In this document: positions 1 to 28,845 of the stretch, piece after piece
Layout of the letters: the number at the start of each line of letters is the position of its first letter
Position numbering within the stretch: the first letter of the stretch is position 1
Assembly (NCBI RefSeq): GCF_018991925.1
Contig: NW_024753828.1
Location: 4,058,007-4,122,006 of the forward strand
Length of the DNA stretch: 64,000 bases
Origin: Homarus americanus
Taxonomy: Eukaryota > Arthropoda > Malacostraca > Decapoda > Nephropidae
Direction of reading: 5' to 3'
Program-made: the position numbers and the translations under genes
The notes under the pieces: model-generated
What the model saw: only the letters and a program-made list of their open reading frames with translations
Told to the model about the DNA's origin: nothing
Databases searched by the model: none

Positions 1-262
1 TTTCATCTGTTTTTCCCTAATCCAGATGAGAAGTAACCTCTCAGTTTCTGCAATTAGGGATCTACTTTTAAACACTGGTAGATTTGTCTCTCACTTTCAC
101 TTCTTTAAATTTGTTTTTCTGTGCAAGAATTGTCGACACAGTTGATGTCGACTTGCCATATTCTTTGCATAGTGCATTTGCTCTAATGCCTTGTTCATGT
201 TTTCTTATATTTTCCTGCTTGGTTTGGATTGAAATCGCTTTTCTTGATCTCTTAGGCCCCAT
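1..262 (-). pseudogene. Tigger transposase N-terminus (pogo-type), frameshifted and incomplete
   Basis: Reading leftwards from an ATG at 262, the product starts MGPKRSRKAIS and continues into a Psq-like helix-turn-helix with the motif STVSTIL. This is the DNA-binding start of pogo/Tigger transposases. The frame hits a stop at 68-70. A different frame then continues with ERLLLIWIREKQMK, which looks like the beginning of the CENP-B-type second helix-turn-helix, and runs off the window at base 1. A small indel near 68-76 therefore breaks the gene. The catalytic domain is outside the window. It is almost certainly inactive. Confidence 0.8.
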
Positions 263-822
263 GCTGGATTCAAACAATATCAACACGTGATCTTTTAGTT
301 ATAAACTTGCTGTAAATAAAGAATATTTTCTTTAAAATAACACTGCACTGCGCTATATATTGTCAATATGTAAAATAAATTTCAAAATGACCAATAATTT
401 GCTTGGAAACAAAAAAAGCGTTTAGTTGAAGAGAGTCTCAAGCAAGATGTTACCTCCACTGAAAACAGAGAGAGACTAACGCTTGTTTGCTGTGTTAAGA
501 GGCTGGATGGCGTGCATAAAACTAATCACTTTACCTTCAATAATTGTTAAAATGACTAAAAAATTTAATATTAAACTTTTAAAATTGTTGAATAGTATAA
601 ACTTCTTGATATTTACTAAAGAAGTAAGGAATTTAAGCCCTAGAACCGATTACTGTATTGGCGGACTAATAGTAAAGCTGGTTGACCGCCAAGTGGAAGC
701 GAAAACTTGTTGAGGTCGGCTCGTAAGAAACTCGTTAACCGAGGGATTGCTCGTTAACCGAAGTTAAGAATCTTATGGGAGGTAACTCGTTAACCGAAAT
801 CTGGTTAACCGAGGGATCACTG
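1..822 (-). mobile_element. Tigger/pogo-type DNA transposon, terminal part, cut by window edge
   Basis: The right boundary reads GGTTAACCGAGGGATCACTG followed by TA, the inverted terminal repeat and TA target site of a pogo/Tigger element. The same terminus occurs on both ends of the element at 4845-5661, and bases about 340-822 are closely similar to that element's interior. A broken transposase start lies inside on the minus strand, so the element runs leftwards out of the window. The other end is not visible. Confidence 0.85.
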
Positions 823-1150
823 TATAAAAAATGAATATAATCACCAAAGTAAAATCCTGTAGTACTGAATAATATTCATATACTCGTAAAAATTTTTAAT
901 GGTACACTGTATTAATTTTACCAAAAAAATTACCACAATCTAGATGAATTAATTTCCTTCAGTTTAAAAAATAAATATAAAGAAATTTCCATACAGGTAT
1001 TAAAATATTTATAACTAAATTTGGTCACATAAATCTGTTTCCTTAATTGTAAGGGAGAGTTGACAGAAGTTGTTATATCCACTTTTCTTGTCAAACACAC
1101 TTTATATTTACCAAATTTCTTATGGTTTTCTTTGGTGAAAATAAATCCTT

Positions 1151-1356
1151 TAACCCCTTGTGTATGGTGTCGGTTTTGAGCTGAATAATATCGTCTGCCA
1201 TTAGCTAAATAAAACATTAAAGTGGCATCCCCTTAATGAAGGGGGTTAGTGGAGATAGCCTACTAACCCCTTTGTGTACGGAGTCACCTCTGAGCTGAAT
1301 GAAATGTCTGGTCTTACCCAAATAATAAAATTGGAATCCCCATAATATAGGGGTTG
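1151..1356. repeat. Two direct copies of a ~95-bp unit with TAACCCC/GGGGTTA-like ends
   Basis: Bases 1151-1247 and 1264-1356 share the start TAACCCCTTTGTGTA (one base shorter in copy 1), the word GAGCTGAAT, and an ending close to GGGGTTA. Each copy therefore has inverted-repeat-like ends. The offset is 113 bp. It looks like a duplicated miniature element; the family is not recognised. Confidence 0.6.
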
Positions 1357-1998
1357 AATACTGTCAGGGATAGTCAACAATAACATGACTGTGTTGTCAC
1401 TTGAAAGTTAGGTCACCTCTTCACCTTACTTGATGAACTGTCCACAAGTCAATGTACTGCACTACCTGACTTCTGGTAAATATCTGTGATTAGTGAGTTT
1501 AAACTTATAAAAATACATGCCCATTGACTTGTTGATGAGACAAAGGTAATACAACCATCATCTGGACAACCAGATGAGTGCAGCAACAAGCCAGGAGAGG
1601 TTTTGAAAATTATGTAGTGGAGTAAAAGTATATTTTCTAAAATTTATTCAAGTAGGAGTAGAAATATCCAAAAAATAAAAGGCTATTGTGAAAGTAAATC
1701 TTAAAGAAAAAATTTAGTGCTGTATGTGATGAAGTGCATAGTGCTACTGTACATCATTACTCTCCACCACGGTCATCAACAGATTGTAACCAGCTGTGTG
1801 GAGTTGTATAATGTTGTTATATACAGTACAGTATTTACTGGGTGTATTGTAAAGGTATTCTAGTCTTCATTTTCACTTTGGAATTAGATTCCATATTACA
1901 GCAGTAATCATTAAATTGTCTCACTTCTTCCTCTATAGCTACAGAATGTGTGTGTGTGTCTGTAGAGTATGTATAACTGGGTGTGTCATTTCTGTATT

Positions 1999-2147
1999 CA
2001 GTAGCTAAAACAACTATCTGTGCAGGTGGGGTTGATATGCTCCGAAATTTTACGGGTGACTAGTGATAGCCCTCATATACTAAAATTTATTGTCTGGTCT
2101 CGTATTGTTTCCCACAAAGTATGCACAGATAGTTGTTTTAGCTACTG
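1999..2147. repeat. Short foldback element with 26-bp perfect arms
   Basis: Bases 1999-2024, starting CAGTAGCTAAAACAACTATC, are repeated in exact inverted orientation at 2122-2147. The loop is about 97 bp. The right side is followed by TA but the left is preceded by TT, so a TA target duplication is not supported. A miniature inverted-repeat element is the simplest reading. Confidence 0.7.
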
Positions 2148-3474
2148 TACATTACAGTAAACACTGGGTTGTTTGACCTTACATTATTCTCCACCTCCCC
2201 TGTGATATAATGTACAGTACATGTTTACATCACTTGCTTAGACTCTTAAATTAATTTTTTGGCTTTTTTTATAAATATAAAAGTACATTTTAATCATGAG
2301 AGAATTAAATTTTCATCTGCTACCATAATTAGTTTTGAGATATAGCAATACTACTGATCAGATGTTGTTAGCCAGATTAATTATTCACTCCTGATTATAC
2401 AGTACATGTTCTGTGCTGTTCTTCCTCAATTCTACTTATCATCAAAGATTATTTTTGCCTGTCGTGACTGTAAATTGAAAAATGTGTTTTATACATAACT
2501 GTAACTACAGTGTTGCACTGTATTAATTTTAAATACTTAACATTGCCTGCAGATTTAAAACAAGATGGTAGTGTAAACAACTCTTTAATTTGTTGACCTT
2601 TCACGGTATATTAGCTCTAAACATTATGAAGTATGTTTTATGATGTGTACCGGTAGCATTAATAACTTCTCAGAGTATTCAAACTATAATTTATAATTTG
2701 GATCATAGGAGGTCCAGGTTTGTACTCAGTACACATGTTTTGTATACTACAATTCAGTGGATCATAAATTGGCAAAATGGATTGAAAATTTACAGTGAAC
2801 AGTGTTTATTGTACACAAGGACTAAACTCATGGACAGTGGCACAGAACCTACTGTGCACTAGTCACCTCTGGTAATAAGGAATTTTTTTTTACTGCAATA
2901 GGTGTACAGTACTTAACTGCATATTTTTAAAGTAGTATTTTAATTTAGATTTTTAAATTTATTAAAATTCTTATTTAATTATATCATGTCACAGTTTTAA
3001 CTTACGATTTTCCTCATGACCAAGCAGTTGTCAGTGACTTTAGTGCTAGAGTGTACAGTACAGGGGTATATACATAATGAAAAGGTTCTCTAAGATAAGG
3101 TAGTCAGTGTTTTATCTTGGACCATTTGCTAACATTATTAACTAGGATTTTAGGATCAGTTCCTCATTTATTGTAGCCTATTTTAATTTTATTGTATTAT
3201 ATATTGCTTTCTGAGTTATGACTATTCCTGCAGATGTAGGTAAATATACAGTATTTTGTCTCAAAACTTTCATGATTTTAATAGTTTCCTTTTGATTTAT
3301 AATGTAATCCTCATGACTTTATGAGGTGTTTCACATTGATAATTTTGTAATTTTTAAACAAGTATTTTATTGCATTGGGTGAGTGGAATGATATTTATTT
3401 TTTAGTTAATTCATGGACGAGTCATAATTTAGAGCTAATTTTACTTATTTATGTTTATCTCTTTTTTTCCACAG

Positions 3475-19230
<15,756 letters not shown>

Positions 19231-19525
19231 GCTGCCTCCACATGTTAGGTGGTGTCATTATTCTTATACTTTACACTTTTTTCCATAACTAAAGAGTTCA
19301 GATTACTTAATTCAGATGTACAGTATTCAGAAGGGATATTTTGAATAGTTGAAAAACATGTTTGTCATAACTTAAAATCTTCTTTATGAATTACACATGT
19401 ATATTAATAGAACACATAGATAGGTCTTATTTCAACTTATCTTGTGTATTTGATCTTATTATAGTATGCAGAGTTTCATTTAATAGCTTTATTAGTTATA
19501 CGAAGACAAATATATTTGTGAAATA
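19231..19525 (+). other. NT5C2 3' untranslated sequence (proximal part)
   Basis: AT-rich sequence after the stop at 19230 with no coding signal. I see no AATAAA or ATTAAA before the transposon boundary at 19526, so the transcript probably continues into that element. Confidence 0.5.
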
Positions 19526-20869
19526 CAGTAGAGTCTCGGTACTGTACAGGACAGTAAGGCCTCTACTTATGTTGTGGATGTGTTCCTAGAAAGCTCTACA
19601 TTAGCACATAAATTGTTACAGTATATATTTTCTAAGAGACTAAGTACATGTATTATAAATGGAGAATGCTTTCTTGGGGGTATATTTTGGTGATAATTTA
19701 CAGAAAGAAATATTAAATAACTACCATACCAGAAGAGATACAGTAGTGTAGCAAGTATGCACAAACATAAATAATACCACACCTTTACTGGTATGTGCTA
19801 AGAAAAAACAGTAAATATTGAAGATTGAAGTTGGAATATACTGTATGTGCAGTACTGCATGACATCCTTGCTGTACAGTACAGGAGTTGAGGTGTGCTTT
19901 GGGCTCTCTTAATTGATGTGTTGTTCCAGGTGAGTCAGGCTACAGCTTGTTGGCAGAGATGTTAACTAATTCAATTCTTATGGTGTTTTCTTTTTTGTAT
20001 ATATTAACTAAAAATTTAAACTTTTCAAGATAAATTATCAAATTGTAACACTTAAATCAAAGGAAGTAAAGGCGAGCAACAATTATGTTAAAATTATATG
20101 AATTAATGTTGCTTGGCAGTAACAATACAGCTGGCAGACATTGAGCCAAAAGCATTTTTTTATCTTATTTCATATTAATAACAAAACAAATATAACTAAG
20201 CCTTAATTATGCATGGAAATATGCTATGTATTGAGTAAATAAAATTTTAACACACCAGAAATGGCAAAGGAAATTGTCTGTAGAGGCTGCTTAAAATAGT
20301 GGTGGCAATTTAAATTGGAATTTGTTCCCTGACATGTCAGCAGTAGTTGAGCAAAATTAACTACTTAGGAGTGATGTAAATAGATGATTTACTGTATAAC
20401 ACAGTGCTTGGGACCAAACCCACTGTCTAATTGTGATTTTCATGGAAATTATAGTAATCCCTTCCCCAGCCTCCATCAGTCAGTAGCTGTATACACACAC
20501 CCACACAATGATATATATGAAACCTTAAAAAGTACAACATAATCTTCGATAAGAATGTGTCTGCCATCTTTCATAGCTGGTTTCTGATTCATGGATCATG
20601 ATGGCTGAACACCATTTTATTATAAATGAGTTTTTGAACCTGAAGACTCATAGCAGATCCAGTAAGAAGTAACCTGGATCTCACCTGCATCTCCTGGGAT
20701 ATCCTCATGAATTTACTGGAATGAAGGGCTTGCCTAGAATGGAATAAATATTGTGCATTAAATTTTATTGAACCATTAGATTGTTAAACTCTGTATATTT
20801 TTTTTCACCATCATTGCAAAATCTCCCAAACTGCAGTATTTTGTAACCGGAATTACTGAGACTCTACTG
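19526..20869. mobile_element. 1.34-kb TA-flanked element in the NT5C2 3' flank
   Basis: The ends after TA are CAGTAGAGTCTCGGTA and, inverted, CAGTAGAGTCTCAGTAATTC, similar to the element at 54084-54986. Another insertion probably starts at about 19548 (TACAGGACAGTAAGGC). The first ATTAAA (19712) and first AATAAA (20238) after the NT5C2 stop both fall inside it. Confidence 0.65.
20238..20243 (+). terminator. First AATAAA downstream of NT5C2
   Basis: The hexamer lies about 1.0 kb after the stop, inside the element at 19526-20869. It is the first canonical poly(A) signal I see on the plus strand after NT5C2; ATTAAA at 19712-19717 is an earlier weaker candidate. Confidence 0.35.
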
Positions 20870-21587
20870 TATTTTTTTTAAATAATTATGTTTTATGTCT
20901 TATGATTCAATTCTTCCAAGGGAAGAGTTGTTTATTGCAACAATAGTTGATATCTAGACAGAGCTCTTAACTATTTGTTTTATTAAGAAATTTTATTGAA
21001 CAAGTGAATTTATATTACATTTTACACTAATATTAAAATATACCAATGAAAGGTAATGTTTGTGTCTAGTACCAGTTATATATTTAGTTCCATTATATAT
21101 TTCATTTATTTTGTTATTACTGTTTTATTAATTTATAGATATCTGTAAAAATTAGATAATATATACCAATATAAGTTATATAATGGACAATATCCAATGT
21201 AAATTACCAGTTCCTTTGAAGTCTCTGTTTGTCCTAGTTGACGAGCCATAATAGTAAGTTTACTATTTTCCTTTATATTTAGGAAGAGTTTGAGTAATGT
21301 ATTAAGTAATTTCTTATAATTTAATTAGAAACCAATTTCTCACCTCTAAAATGAGCACAGTATGGTACAGTACTTTGGTAGGGTATTACAGAACACATTG
21401 TAGCTGCAGAGTAAACTGTAAAGATGGCATCTTGATTTCCCTGTGCATGTGGCTTTGTACAAATTCTTCAAAGTTAAACACTGTGACACACATCTACACG
21501 TTGACTGGTGATAATAGGTGTTTTTCCCATTACAGTTTTTTACAACAATGGTATAGAAAAGGGGTTTACATTATTTTTGCCCTAATT

Positions 21588-21713
<126 letters not shown>

Positions 21714-22130
21714 TCTTACATTTTAGTGCAGTACAGTATAACACATTAAGCCTTTATGCTCCTAGATCACATTTCTTATACAATATAGTAACCTAATACC
21801 CTTTTAGAATGGTAATTGATTATTAACAAGTTTACCTCATCTTCTGCTAGGTTATAACAAATATATTACATGTACTTTCAATGTACTCACAAAATATAAA
21901 TTTAGAAACTCAAAACTGTTGCTGAAGATATTTATCACATACTGTAGTTTGTTTTATTGACTGAATAATTACTCAAGAAATTTTTGTTGTACATTTCAAC
22001 TGTCTGACACAAATTTATAAAGAAAATTGTGTTCACAAATTCTGAAGTGTCCAGAGTAGTACAATGAGAAATTCACAAGAAAAGCAAATAAGTTATTTTT
22101 TGTAGGATGTAATTTGTTTTTGAGAGAATA

Positions 22131-22873
22131 CAGGTTGGTCTCGCAAATTTGTGCTAATTAGTATCCTACTGTGACTGAATTTCCGAAAGGTGTGGATTTG
22201 TGGAACATAGGAAAATTTGCTTATCATTTGCTAAAAAACTAAATCTAATTGAACAACATAAATCTTTATTGTTTCAAACTTACACTCCAATGCCATATTT
22301 ATTGGACAGTTCCTTAACACTCATTCTGCTCTATATAGGTGATGTGGTTCAGAGTTGAACAATTTAGCGAGCACAAGGTTAGCCTAATTTGAAAAAAATT
22401 CTGATTGCATTAGGTCAAAATTGAAAAAAAAAAATACTATGATTAACAATCAAATTGATTCATAGCATATCATAAAATACAGTTGCACATATTTTATGTA
22501 CAGAAATAGCTCCTTCCACACTCAAACCATCATCTGGCTGATATGACACATTTCGGCCAGACGGTCACCCATTTGACTCTGAGGCATGTGGCTGCAGTCA
22601 CCTGCGCTTTGTGATTCAGTTACAGCCCATTGCCTCAATACAGAAGTTCACTTCCCACACATACACACCCAGGTTCTTCACTTTTCTTATTTTATAGTTT
22701 TATATTATATTTTGTTTATTACTAAGTCACAATAGAGTATTCTAATGATTTTTTATTTTTCACAAACAAGCAGGGACAAGTGATAGACATGGTAATTGGG
22801 GAATGATCATAAAAAAATGCACAGATTTGTGGAAAAATGGACTTCTGAGACACAAATATGCGAGGTCAGACTG
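22131..22873. mobile_element. 743-bp Tigger-type MITE
   Basis: The ends after TA are CAGGTTGGTCTCGCAAATTT and, inverted, CAGTCTGACCTCGCATATTT. Its interior, with CATAGCATATCATAAAATAC and GCTCCTTCCACACTCAAACC, recurs at about 37020-37250 between other ends. No coding capacity. Confidence 0.85.
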
Positions 22874-25217
22874 TACTAACTACCGGTAGAGATTTATTGA
22901 TATCAAGTTTAAGAAGAGGAAGTTGTTAAAGGCCAAATGAAACGATATTTTTTTTTTCAATGTATATTTATCTTTATATAAGCCGTTATGTGTCACATTT
23001 TACATCTAATACAAGAGATGAAAGTGGGCCTTTAGTACCTCGAGAAATAGATTTATGCAGAACATCTTGACTTGCAAGGTGAAGAAAAAGAGAAGTTGAG
23101 TGAGACTAAAAATAAGAAAAAATAGAGGAAGTGAATAACAGGAGGCAGAATTTTAAGTAAACGTATATTAAGCACGAGTCATCCTGCATGAGCAAGAGAA
23201 TATTTTAAGGTAAAGTGTTCCCTATTTCTCATTAATATTCTTAAAATCTTAACTTAAACTTTTTTTTAGTTGAAATGTGACTTTTTGTAATTTACATTAT
23301 ACAGTATAGGAACTGTTTCACTCAGATTAAGCAGAGTGTAAAACTGTTTTGCTAAGCTGAACTTATCTAGCTTGACACCCTCAGCCAGGCAGGTCTCATT
23401 AATGCACAAGTAGTTTGGGGGATCTAGGATAGTTGACCACGTCCCCAACTACCAGCTGGGGATGATCTTATGATTGGCTGCACATGCATCTACCCAACCA
23501 TTATGCTAGTCACTAGGGTCACCATCTTGATTTCAGAGTCAATTTACCATAAGGTGAGAATATTATTTTGTCTTGTATTTTCTCAAAAGGTTTGTTTACA
23601 TTTCCCTGGCCCTCTTGGACTCAACCTGATGTGTCAACAAGATAGACCAAACTTTAGCATGGGGCCTGTGAACCTCATTATTGTAAGCAAGTACCTCTGA
23701 CCCCACACATATACACATTCTCTCTCTCTCTCGCTCTCGATACAACCCCTACTGGGTTTTCAATAGATCTTGATACAACATCGCTTTGTTATTTTGTTCC
23801 TTGGGAATAATATGTGCCTACATGTGATATTTATTGCCAATTCATACATGAACCATGGAATTAAGATGGTAGTCCTAATGGCAGGCTTGATGTGTGTACT
23901 GTACTGGCAAGGTATATACATACCTATACTCTAACTAGGCAACCTCCCTATTAAGGACTATTTTGTTGACAGGAAGGGATGGGTAATCATAACATCAGCC
24001 CCTTTGCTGCTAGCTGGGGGTGCAGTCTACTGTTATGCACCCAAAAATGTCTTTTGTATTAATAAGACCTGCCTGGCTAGAGACTCAGTTGGAATATAGG
24101 ATGTCAGGATCGCTCCTCCTTATATTGAATGAAAATTTGGTGTTAATTTTTTTTTTAATTAAAATCATTGAATTTATAAGGAAAAAAACACATACTGTAC
24201 ATTTATATATATAGTAAATATATTTAAGTGATTAATTACATAATGAAGATAGATTACAGTATGAACCAAAATCAATAATTTGAAAAGGAGGGTAATTTTT
24301 CAACTACTAGACAATTAATCCTAACCCTCCCCCCCTCCTCTCTCTTTCTCTCCACTGTTTGGGTTCTGTCTGCTTCTGATACTACATTCAATTTCAAAGA
24401 AAATAAAGAGCTACTGTAATGTCATAATGTTGACATCACCATTTTTGGTCTAGTTTTTGCTTTTAGCCGAGTAGCCTTAAACAGATGAGCATTTGTATTA
24501 GCTCACGGTGCTCTGTTTATCGTATTATGTGTACTGGATTTGTGATATACTCCCTGTGCAATTTTTTATAAAATTTAGAGATAAACTATAGCATGGTAAC
24601 TTTTGATAACATGGTTTATGAGAAGAGGGGTGAGTGTTTGTATTCTGCTTGAATCTGCTATTAGAAAAATTTAAAACTTGAATAGAATTTGTGCATGATG
24701 TATGGTTTAAGTACATAAGTGATGTAGATAAAGTTTATGATTTATATCTTTGATGAACCTCTAACTAAGTTATTGCACTCAATAGTAAAATTACCTACCA
24801 AACACCTAAACAAATATAACAAGTTGCTTGCATTTTTGGATCCTGTTTATAAATAATCAAATTTTCCTCTCCAATAGATATAATGGTCAAGTATTGTTAC
24901 TTTGTTTTACCTTTAACATTTTGGTGAGACTTTTAAGCAATTAACTTACAAGCTGGACCTTTTCAACAATTGAGTAACAATAAAAGGTGCATGAACAAGA
25001 TTATTTGCCCCTTGAATGGTTTGTGAGAATTGTTTTTATATGTTAAATGTTCTGGATTGGTTTTAATAAGATTTTAGATGTATGTTTCACTGGCACTAGT
25101 TGTGTGATGATAGTGTAACCTTCTGATTAGTTAATTCTTTTTTTTAAAGAAATTGAAAAAACACTTGTCATTGTAAATATAAATAATGTTTTATGACATG
25201 TGAGTAGTTGCAAGTGA

Positions 25218-26890
25218 CTGTGAGAACAACCTCTTGACTTAGTCTGAATATTCCTTTTGTAATGGGCGTTTAGCTAAGTGGGTGGCTACATTACCCAGAT
25301 GGACTGGTCTGAATATGGAAAAGGTTGCTACACACAGCACTTCACAACCACCTGGTACCTGAACTTTGGGTTCTATCAGGCTCAAAGCCAAGTTAGGATT
25401 CAGGGTCACGTATTTGATTGAGTCAACTAATGCAGTTTCGCTCTCACTTTGAACCCACTGCAGACATAACAAACTTCATACCTCCATCAATTCAGTTACC
25501 TGTTACGATATCCTCCTGATAAACACCACCAACTCTACCTTGTCAGTCTAACTACAAACAGCACCTTCTATTATGGCAGGATAAGTGATGAGAATGGACA
25601 TTGTTTTATCATTGGTGTGATTGATCTGAAATTGTGCTTCAGTTACGTTCACAGATACCGGAGAGTATCAGTAATGGGTTCACTTAAATGGTATTCATTG
25701 ATGATGTTTGTTGAATTGAAGCTCACATTGCATGTTGTTCATTCCATTTTGTAACTGTAGTGAACCCCTGCTGTCTGTTGGCAAGTGAGGCTAACTTATA
25801 TATATCCCAGAGTTATGATCTTAGTATTACCTGTACTGTATATGCACACTTTACTCAACCTCCCAATTAATTTGAGAATTGTAAAGGAATAAGCACTTTA
25901 CTTCCTTCTGCAAATGAGGCAGTTATCATGTTTCAATAAAGCCAGATGTCTCGGGATGTTGTGTAATGGGAGGGTTTGTGGCTGTACCTGATACAAGCCA
26001 TTCAACCTGTGTTATCAGCCAGCAAGAGGGTTCATATATAACACAGTATCAATATTTTACAAAACCTCTTCAAACAATCCCTCATCACTGGTGTATGAAT
26101 TAATGCAAATTGGAGAGATATTTCTCATACACTGTTTAGTCAATTAAATTCATTCAGGTATTTAGCAAACCAGGAAAAGATGGTCTCAGAGGTTCCATCT
26201 CTTTTATGGCCTCTGTTCACAGCACAGTACAGTACTGTACTGTATTTCAGTCAGATCCGTTATGGTTAGAAGCACAAACTCCTCTACTAAAGTCATCACA
26301 GTATTTCCAGGTATTTTAACATGGACAGGGATAATACCGTACTGTATTGTGTGGTAATAGGAAGTAGACAAGGTGAGTTTTAATTTTTGTTTAGAAAGGT
26401 TACTTCCTTTAGGATTTTTCACTTGGTCTTGACAAATGATCTCTTCCATCCCATTTCTACTTGGTTTAAGGTCTCACTTGCAATTATTGTACTGTACCGA
26501 TAAATCACAAATGAAGGATTGTGGTACAAAATCTGTTGATCAAGGGAAGGGAACCCTCCCACCTTCCTCAGTGAGTTCATAAATCAACAACCCCTGATTT
26601 AGAAAGAAGTAAGATCTGTGTTAGGGCTGAAGTGATTCGCACCAAGTGAGTTAGTGAATTACATTGAAGTTGTTTGACTTGGTAACTCTGAATCATTGCT
26701 GGACTTCAAGCCAACCACTAGTTCATGGAATTTAATGATCTGATACCAAGTGGGCAAGAAGTACTGCTTATTGCAACTTTTTCATTATCCTGGGTTGTGC
26801 GTCAGGGTAATGTAATCTGGTATTTTATTAAAATATCCTCTCTGAAGGGCTGGGAGGTGGAGTTTACTGGCAATGTTCTCACTTCCTACC
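25218..26890. repeat. Degenerate large inverted repeat
   Basis: The inverse of about 25240-25400 resembles 26725-26890. Translated, one arm reads VPGGCEVLCVATFSIFRPVH and LGNVATH; the other reads IPSGQEVLLIATFSLSWVVR and QGNV. Both ends show GTGAGAACA-like words in inverse. The arms may be two old insertions of one repeat or the ends of one foldback element. No protein family is recognised. Confidence 0.45.
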
Positions 26891-28761
26891 TCCTCCAAGC
26901 TATAGAATAACGTTTTGTACTTTATTTTTAGAGTATCATAGTTGAAAGATATGAGACATGTTTCTAATAATGTTAAGTGTCTGAAAATAATATTAATTTT
27001 AGTAAGAAAAATATTATTTAGGTTTTGTGATAGATATTAATGATGAGGACAAGGATGTTGATATTATTTGAACACTTTACCTATTGTGCATGATGATGCT
27101 TTCATTAATTAATCATGCATGAGAAGTTTAGTATTATATATTGTGTTCAGTTATGTAGACCTTTATGATAGAGTTTGTGAACAAATAGGCTGTGCATGAT
27201 ATACTTAATAGATTTATGGATTTATAAAATTTTTAGTAAACACTGTTCAGTACACTCCCACTTATCTAGTCACTGCATATCCAAAAACCTCAGAGAACTG
27301 GGATTTTTCTGATTTGAGATAATTGGGGCAGGCAACTAGCTGCCAATTTTACATGTTATTTATAAAATACATTGTAGTCACATCCATCATTTCTAAAGCT
27401 GCTACATTCACATTATTTACTCCTGAAAGCTGCCTCTTGTAGCACCATTGCTGCCCTGAGGTCCTGCTATTTCTCACATCTCCTGTCACTGTATTCCTTA
27501 TTGAGTGATTGTCCACATGCTTCCTGATCAATTTAGCCAAGTGCATTATTTACTGCCATGTTTTCTTGCAAGTACAGCATTCTACTTTACCATCCATTAA
27601 AGTTCACTCTGAACCTAAGAATAAGTGTTTAGTGCTGTCTGCAATAAAAAATGGTTGATAATTGGGAGTGTATTGCAGATTATTTAAAGATAACCGTATT
27701 AATATAATGTAGCAGTTTATGGTTCAAGAAAATGATGGGTAATCAATCAAAACACTGCATTATGATTTTTTTTCGTATACGTACATATATTATTTTCCTA
27801 ACAAATTTTATTATAAAATGAAGTTTCATACTTTTATAAAATTCTGTTGGATACATTTTAATTATTCTATTTTCTGGTCACGTATTTTAATAATGTGTAC
27901 ACGATCAAAAAAGTATTTATGCACATTGGGTCCGATGATTTCCTAAATGATCAATATACCTATGCTGCAACGTAACCACCAACATGAACCACGCCATACA
28001 TTGTTCGCAAGATTAATCTATTTTCTTCTGAATGTGCATACAGTATTATAACAATACTTACTATGGATAAAACAGGAAATGTTGCTAGCAAGTGAGAAAT
28101 GACCTTTTGCAATATCCATCATCTGTGGTGTCAGAATGTTTCACGTGAAATTTGCATCAATACTGTAAATGTTTAACTTCTAAACTTTATGGCAAAACTA
28201 TGGCTTACAAATGTGGACCGTTACTTTATGGCTTAGCATTGGATTTCAGACCTGGCCCACAAGGTTTTCAATCAATATTTTTAATTCAGCTGCACAAGTG
28301 TAGGCATAAAACTGGACCAAGGAAAAACTTTTATGAATCCTTTCTATGTTTCAAACCCACACTATCATAGTTAATGGCTATCACATTTAAAGAAGGCAGC
28401 AGGAAATAAAATTACCCACCTTACCATTTACAAGTTGTTGACAAAACTCCCTAGTATCAAACATGCCAGGTTTTGGTAAGTCTCTCGATACAGTATTGTA
28501 ATAAGATACTGTACCGGATAAATTGGAGTTTTCCCATGTTTTTCAATGAGATGTGAACTGGGAATAACTATCAAAATTTTAAAACCTGATGAGGATTAGG
28601 ATATTGAGACTCCTAGCTAGGACCACTGTTCTGCTGATCAGTAAATACAGTAATTAAGATCTTGTTTGAGATCTACCGTATATATCAAATACGCAGACTT
28701 CAGGATAGTACTGGATGATTGTTCTGATGGATGCCTTCTTCCTTCCCCAGGTATGCTGTGA

Positions 28762-28845
28762 TAGACAAGGAGTAACCCTCACTTTACAATAGACAATGAT
28801 TAGCCTTAACTTTACAGTAGACAATGATTAGCCTTAACTTTACAG
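28762..28845. repeat. 28-bp tandem repeat, three copies
   Basis: The unit is TAGACAATGATTAGCCTTAA CTTTACAG. Copies two and three are identical; copy one is diverged. Confidence 0.85.

Larger units (their letters stand above)
823..3474. other. Non-coding stretch upstream of the first NT5C2 exon
   Basis: AT-rich sequence with no recognisable exon. It holds a 113-bp-period duplication (1151-1356) and a short foldback (1999-2147). Because the exon at 3475 is internal to NT5C2, this is best read as NT5C2 intron. Many copies of TACAGTA-like words are present. Confidence 0.6.
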
